From: Lentimicrobium saccharophilum
GTDB lineage: Bacteria; Bacteroidota; Bacteroidia; Bacteroidales; Lentimicrobiaceae
Assembly (NCBI RefSeq): GCF_001192835.1
Contig: NZ_DF968182.1
Span: 1,552,968 to 1,616,967, forward strand
Length of the DNA: 64,000 nucleotides
Direction: 5' to 3'
A model generated the notes under the pieces. That model saw nothing but the letters and a program-made list of their open reading frames with translations, ran no database searches and was not told the origin of the DNA. Position 1 is the stretch's first letter; every line of letters begins with the position of its first letter. This document shows, piece after piece, positions 63,511-64,000 of this stretch. A program made the translations under genes and the position numbers.

Positions 63511-64000
63511 TCAATTTATTTGTTTCGTTGATGACTCAGATTCAATTTCTTCATCTGAAACGGCAAAACTGATTGCGAAAGAAGGAGTCTGGCCGAAATT
63601 TCCGGTATTTGCCGCGGACGGACCGGACATTTTTATCCTGTCGGCAGATATTCCTTTGGATATCAGATAGTTTTTAACATTCCGGGTCCTCTCCTCTTCA
63701 ATTGCTGAAATCCTTGTCTCTAGATGGGCCCTTCCTGAAAGCTGAACTGACTTTTCCTGAACAGAAGCAAGGGCTGCACTGACACCCGACTGCTCTCCGA
63801 GCCATGCCGTAAAACCGGGATCACGGTTTGAAATCTGCCTGATTCGCAAATCATCTTCAGGAGACAGACTGTCACTAAAACCGAGCCCAAGGAATTTCTG
63901 TTTTGCCATATAGGTGGCCAGGAATTCTATTTCTGCCTCCCGGCTGTTACCCGGTGTAAAATGAACGCTGAGTTCAGGCTTATTCAATATCACTTCAGCA
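63511..64000 (-). CDS. OmpA-like peptidoglycan-binding protein, partial (N-terminus beyond the window)
   Basis: The frame is open through the window edge, so the annotated GTG at 63993 is probably internal. The visible 160 residues resemble the C-terminal OmpA domain: SVHFTPGNSREAEIEFLATYM at the start and RAHLETRISAIEEERTRNVKNYLISKGISADRI type near the end. The usual NxxLSxxRA motif is altered to RISAIEEERTRN. It lies upstream of the T9SS genes on the same strand, but 460 bp separate them. Confidence 0.65.
   Translation of the reverse strand, partial: AEVILNKPELSVHFTPGNSREAEIEFLATYMAKQKFLGLGFSDSLSPEDDLRIRQISNRDPGFTAWLGEQSGVSAALASVQEKSVQLSGRAHLETRISAIEEERTRNVKNYLISKGISADRIKMSGPSAANTGNFGQTPSFAISFAVSDEEIESESSTKQIN

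Noticed and set aside
1-64000. CRISPR array, tRNA or rRNA genes
   Set aside because: No regularly spaced direct repeats of 25-40 bp and no tRNA-like arms were found in the intergenic regions.

Overview
The window comes from a member of the Bacteroidota, most likely of the order Bacteroidales or a close relative. The evidence is the number of exported proteins with type IX secretion (T9SS) C-terminal sorting domains (both type A and the gliding-motility type B), a PorT-like barrel, DUF2851, DUF5777 and GH97 proteins, an S16 protein with a long acidic tail, a 6S RNA between zapA and rny, and promoters built on the TAnnTTTG -7 box rather than a sigma70-type TATAAT. No tRNA, rRNA operon or CRISPR array was seen.

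Layout. 0.1-8.4 kb: central metabolism and galactose use (guaA, galK, galM, tkt, and a GH97 glycosidase whose residues suggest an alpha-galactosidase). 8.5-14.1 kb: a PD40 propeller protein, a YdeI/OmpD-family protein, a T9SS-exported sialidase-like propeller, a metallo-beta-lactamase-fold hydrolase and a coiled-coil lipoprotein that ends in a strong terminator. 14.1-18.3 kb: a repeat element, then a hybrid histidine kinase with its own receiver and phosphotransfer domain, convergent with a sigma54-activating response regulator. 18.4-25.5 kb: a BaiN-type flavoprotein, a dihydroorotate-dehydrogenase-like protein, an S41 protease, then two cytochrome-c-like lipoproteins with a DUF5777 barrel and a rhomboid protease.

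25.6-29.9 kb (minus strand) is a tight operon: a sodium-dependent NSS transporter, a 47-residue membrane peptide that overlaps the transporter stop codon, a helix-hairpin-helix protein and a TPR membrane protein. 30-36.8 kb holds DUF2851, a coiled-coil protein, zapA, the 6S RNA gene, rny, DUF493, purine nucleoside phosphorylase, DUF58 and thioredoxin. dnaE and a GT51 transglycosylase follow.

42.7-45.2 kb is mobile and repeat-rich. It holds an insertion sequence whose transposase appears to be made by a programmed -1 frameshift on an A8 run, flanked by a 10-bp palindrome that may be its target duplication. Next to it is a nested inverted-repeat element with a perfect 47-nt hairpin. rpsP-rimM, a large T9SS repeat protein, trmN6, a small NRYD-repeat secreted protein, a PorT-like barrel, tex and a spermidine-synthase-like protein follow. 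The window ends with three large T9SS-exported proteins that share modules in a mosaic pattern, and the C-terminal part of an OmpA-like protein cut by the window edge.

The strongest candidates for a second look are the NSS transporter with its overlapping micro-subunit, the frameshifting insertion sequence with its palindromic target, the T9SS mosaic trio, the NRYD repeat protein, the CX4CH/CXXCH lipoprotein pair with DUF5777, and the many genes whose promoter leaves almost no 5' untranslated region.
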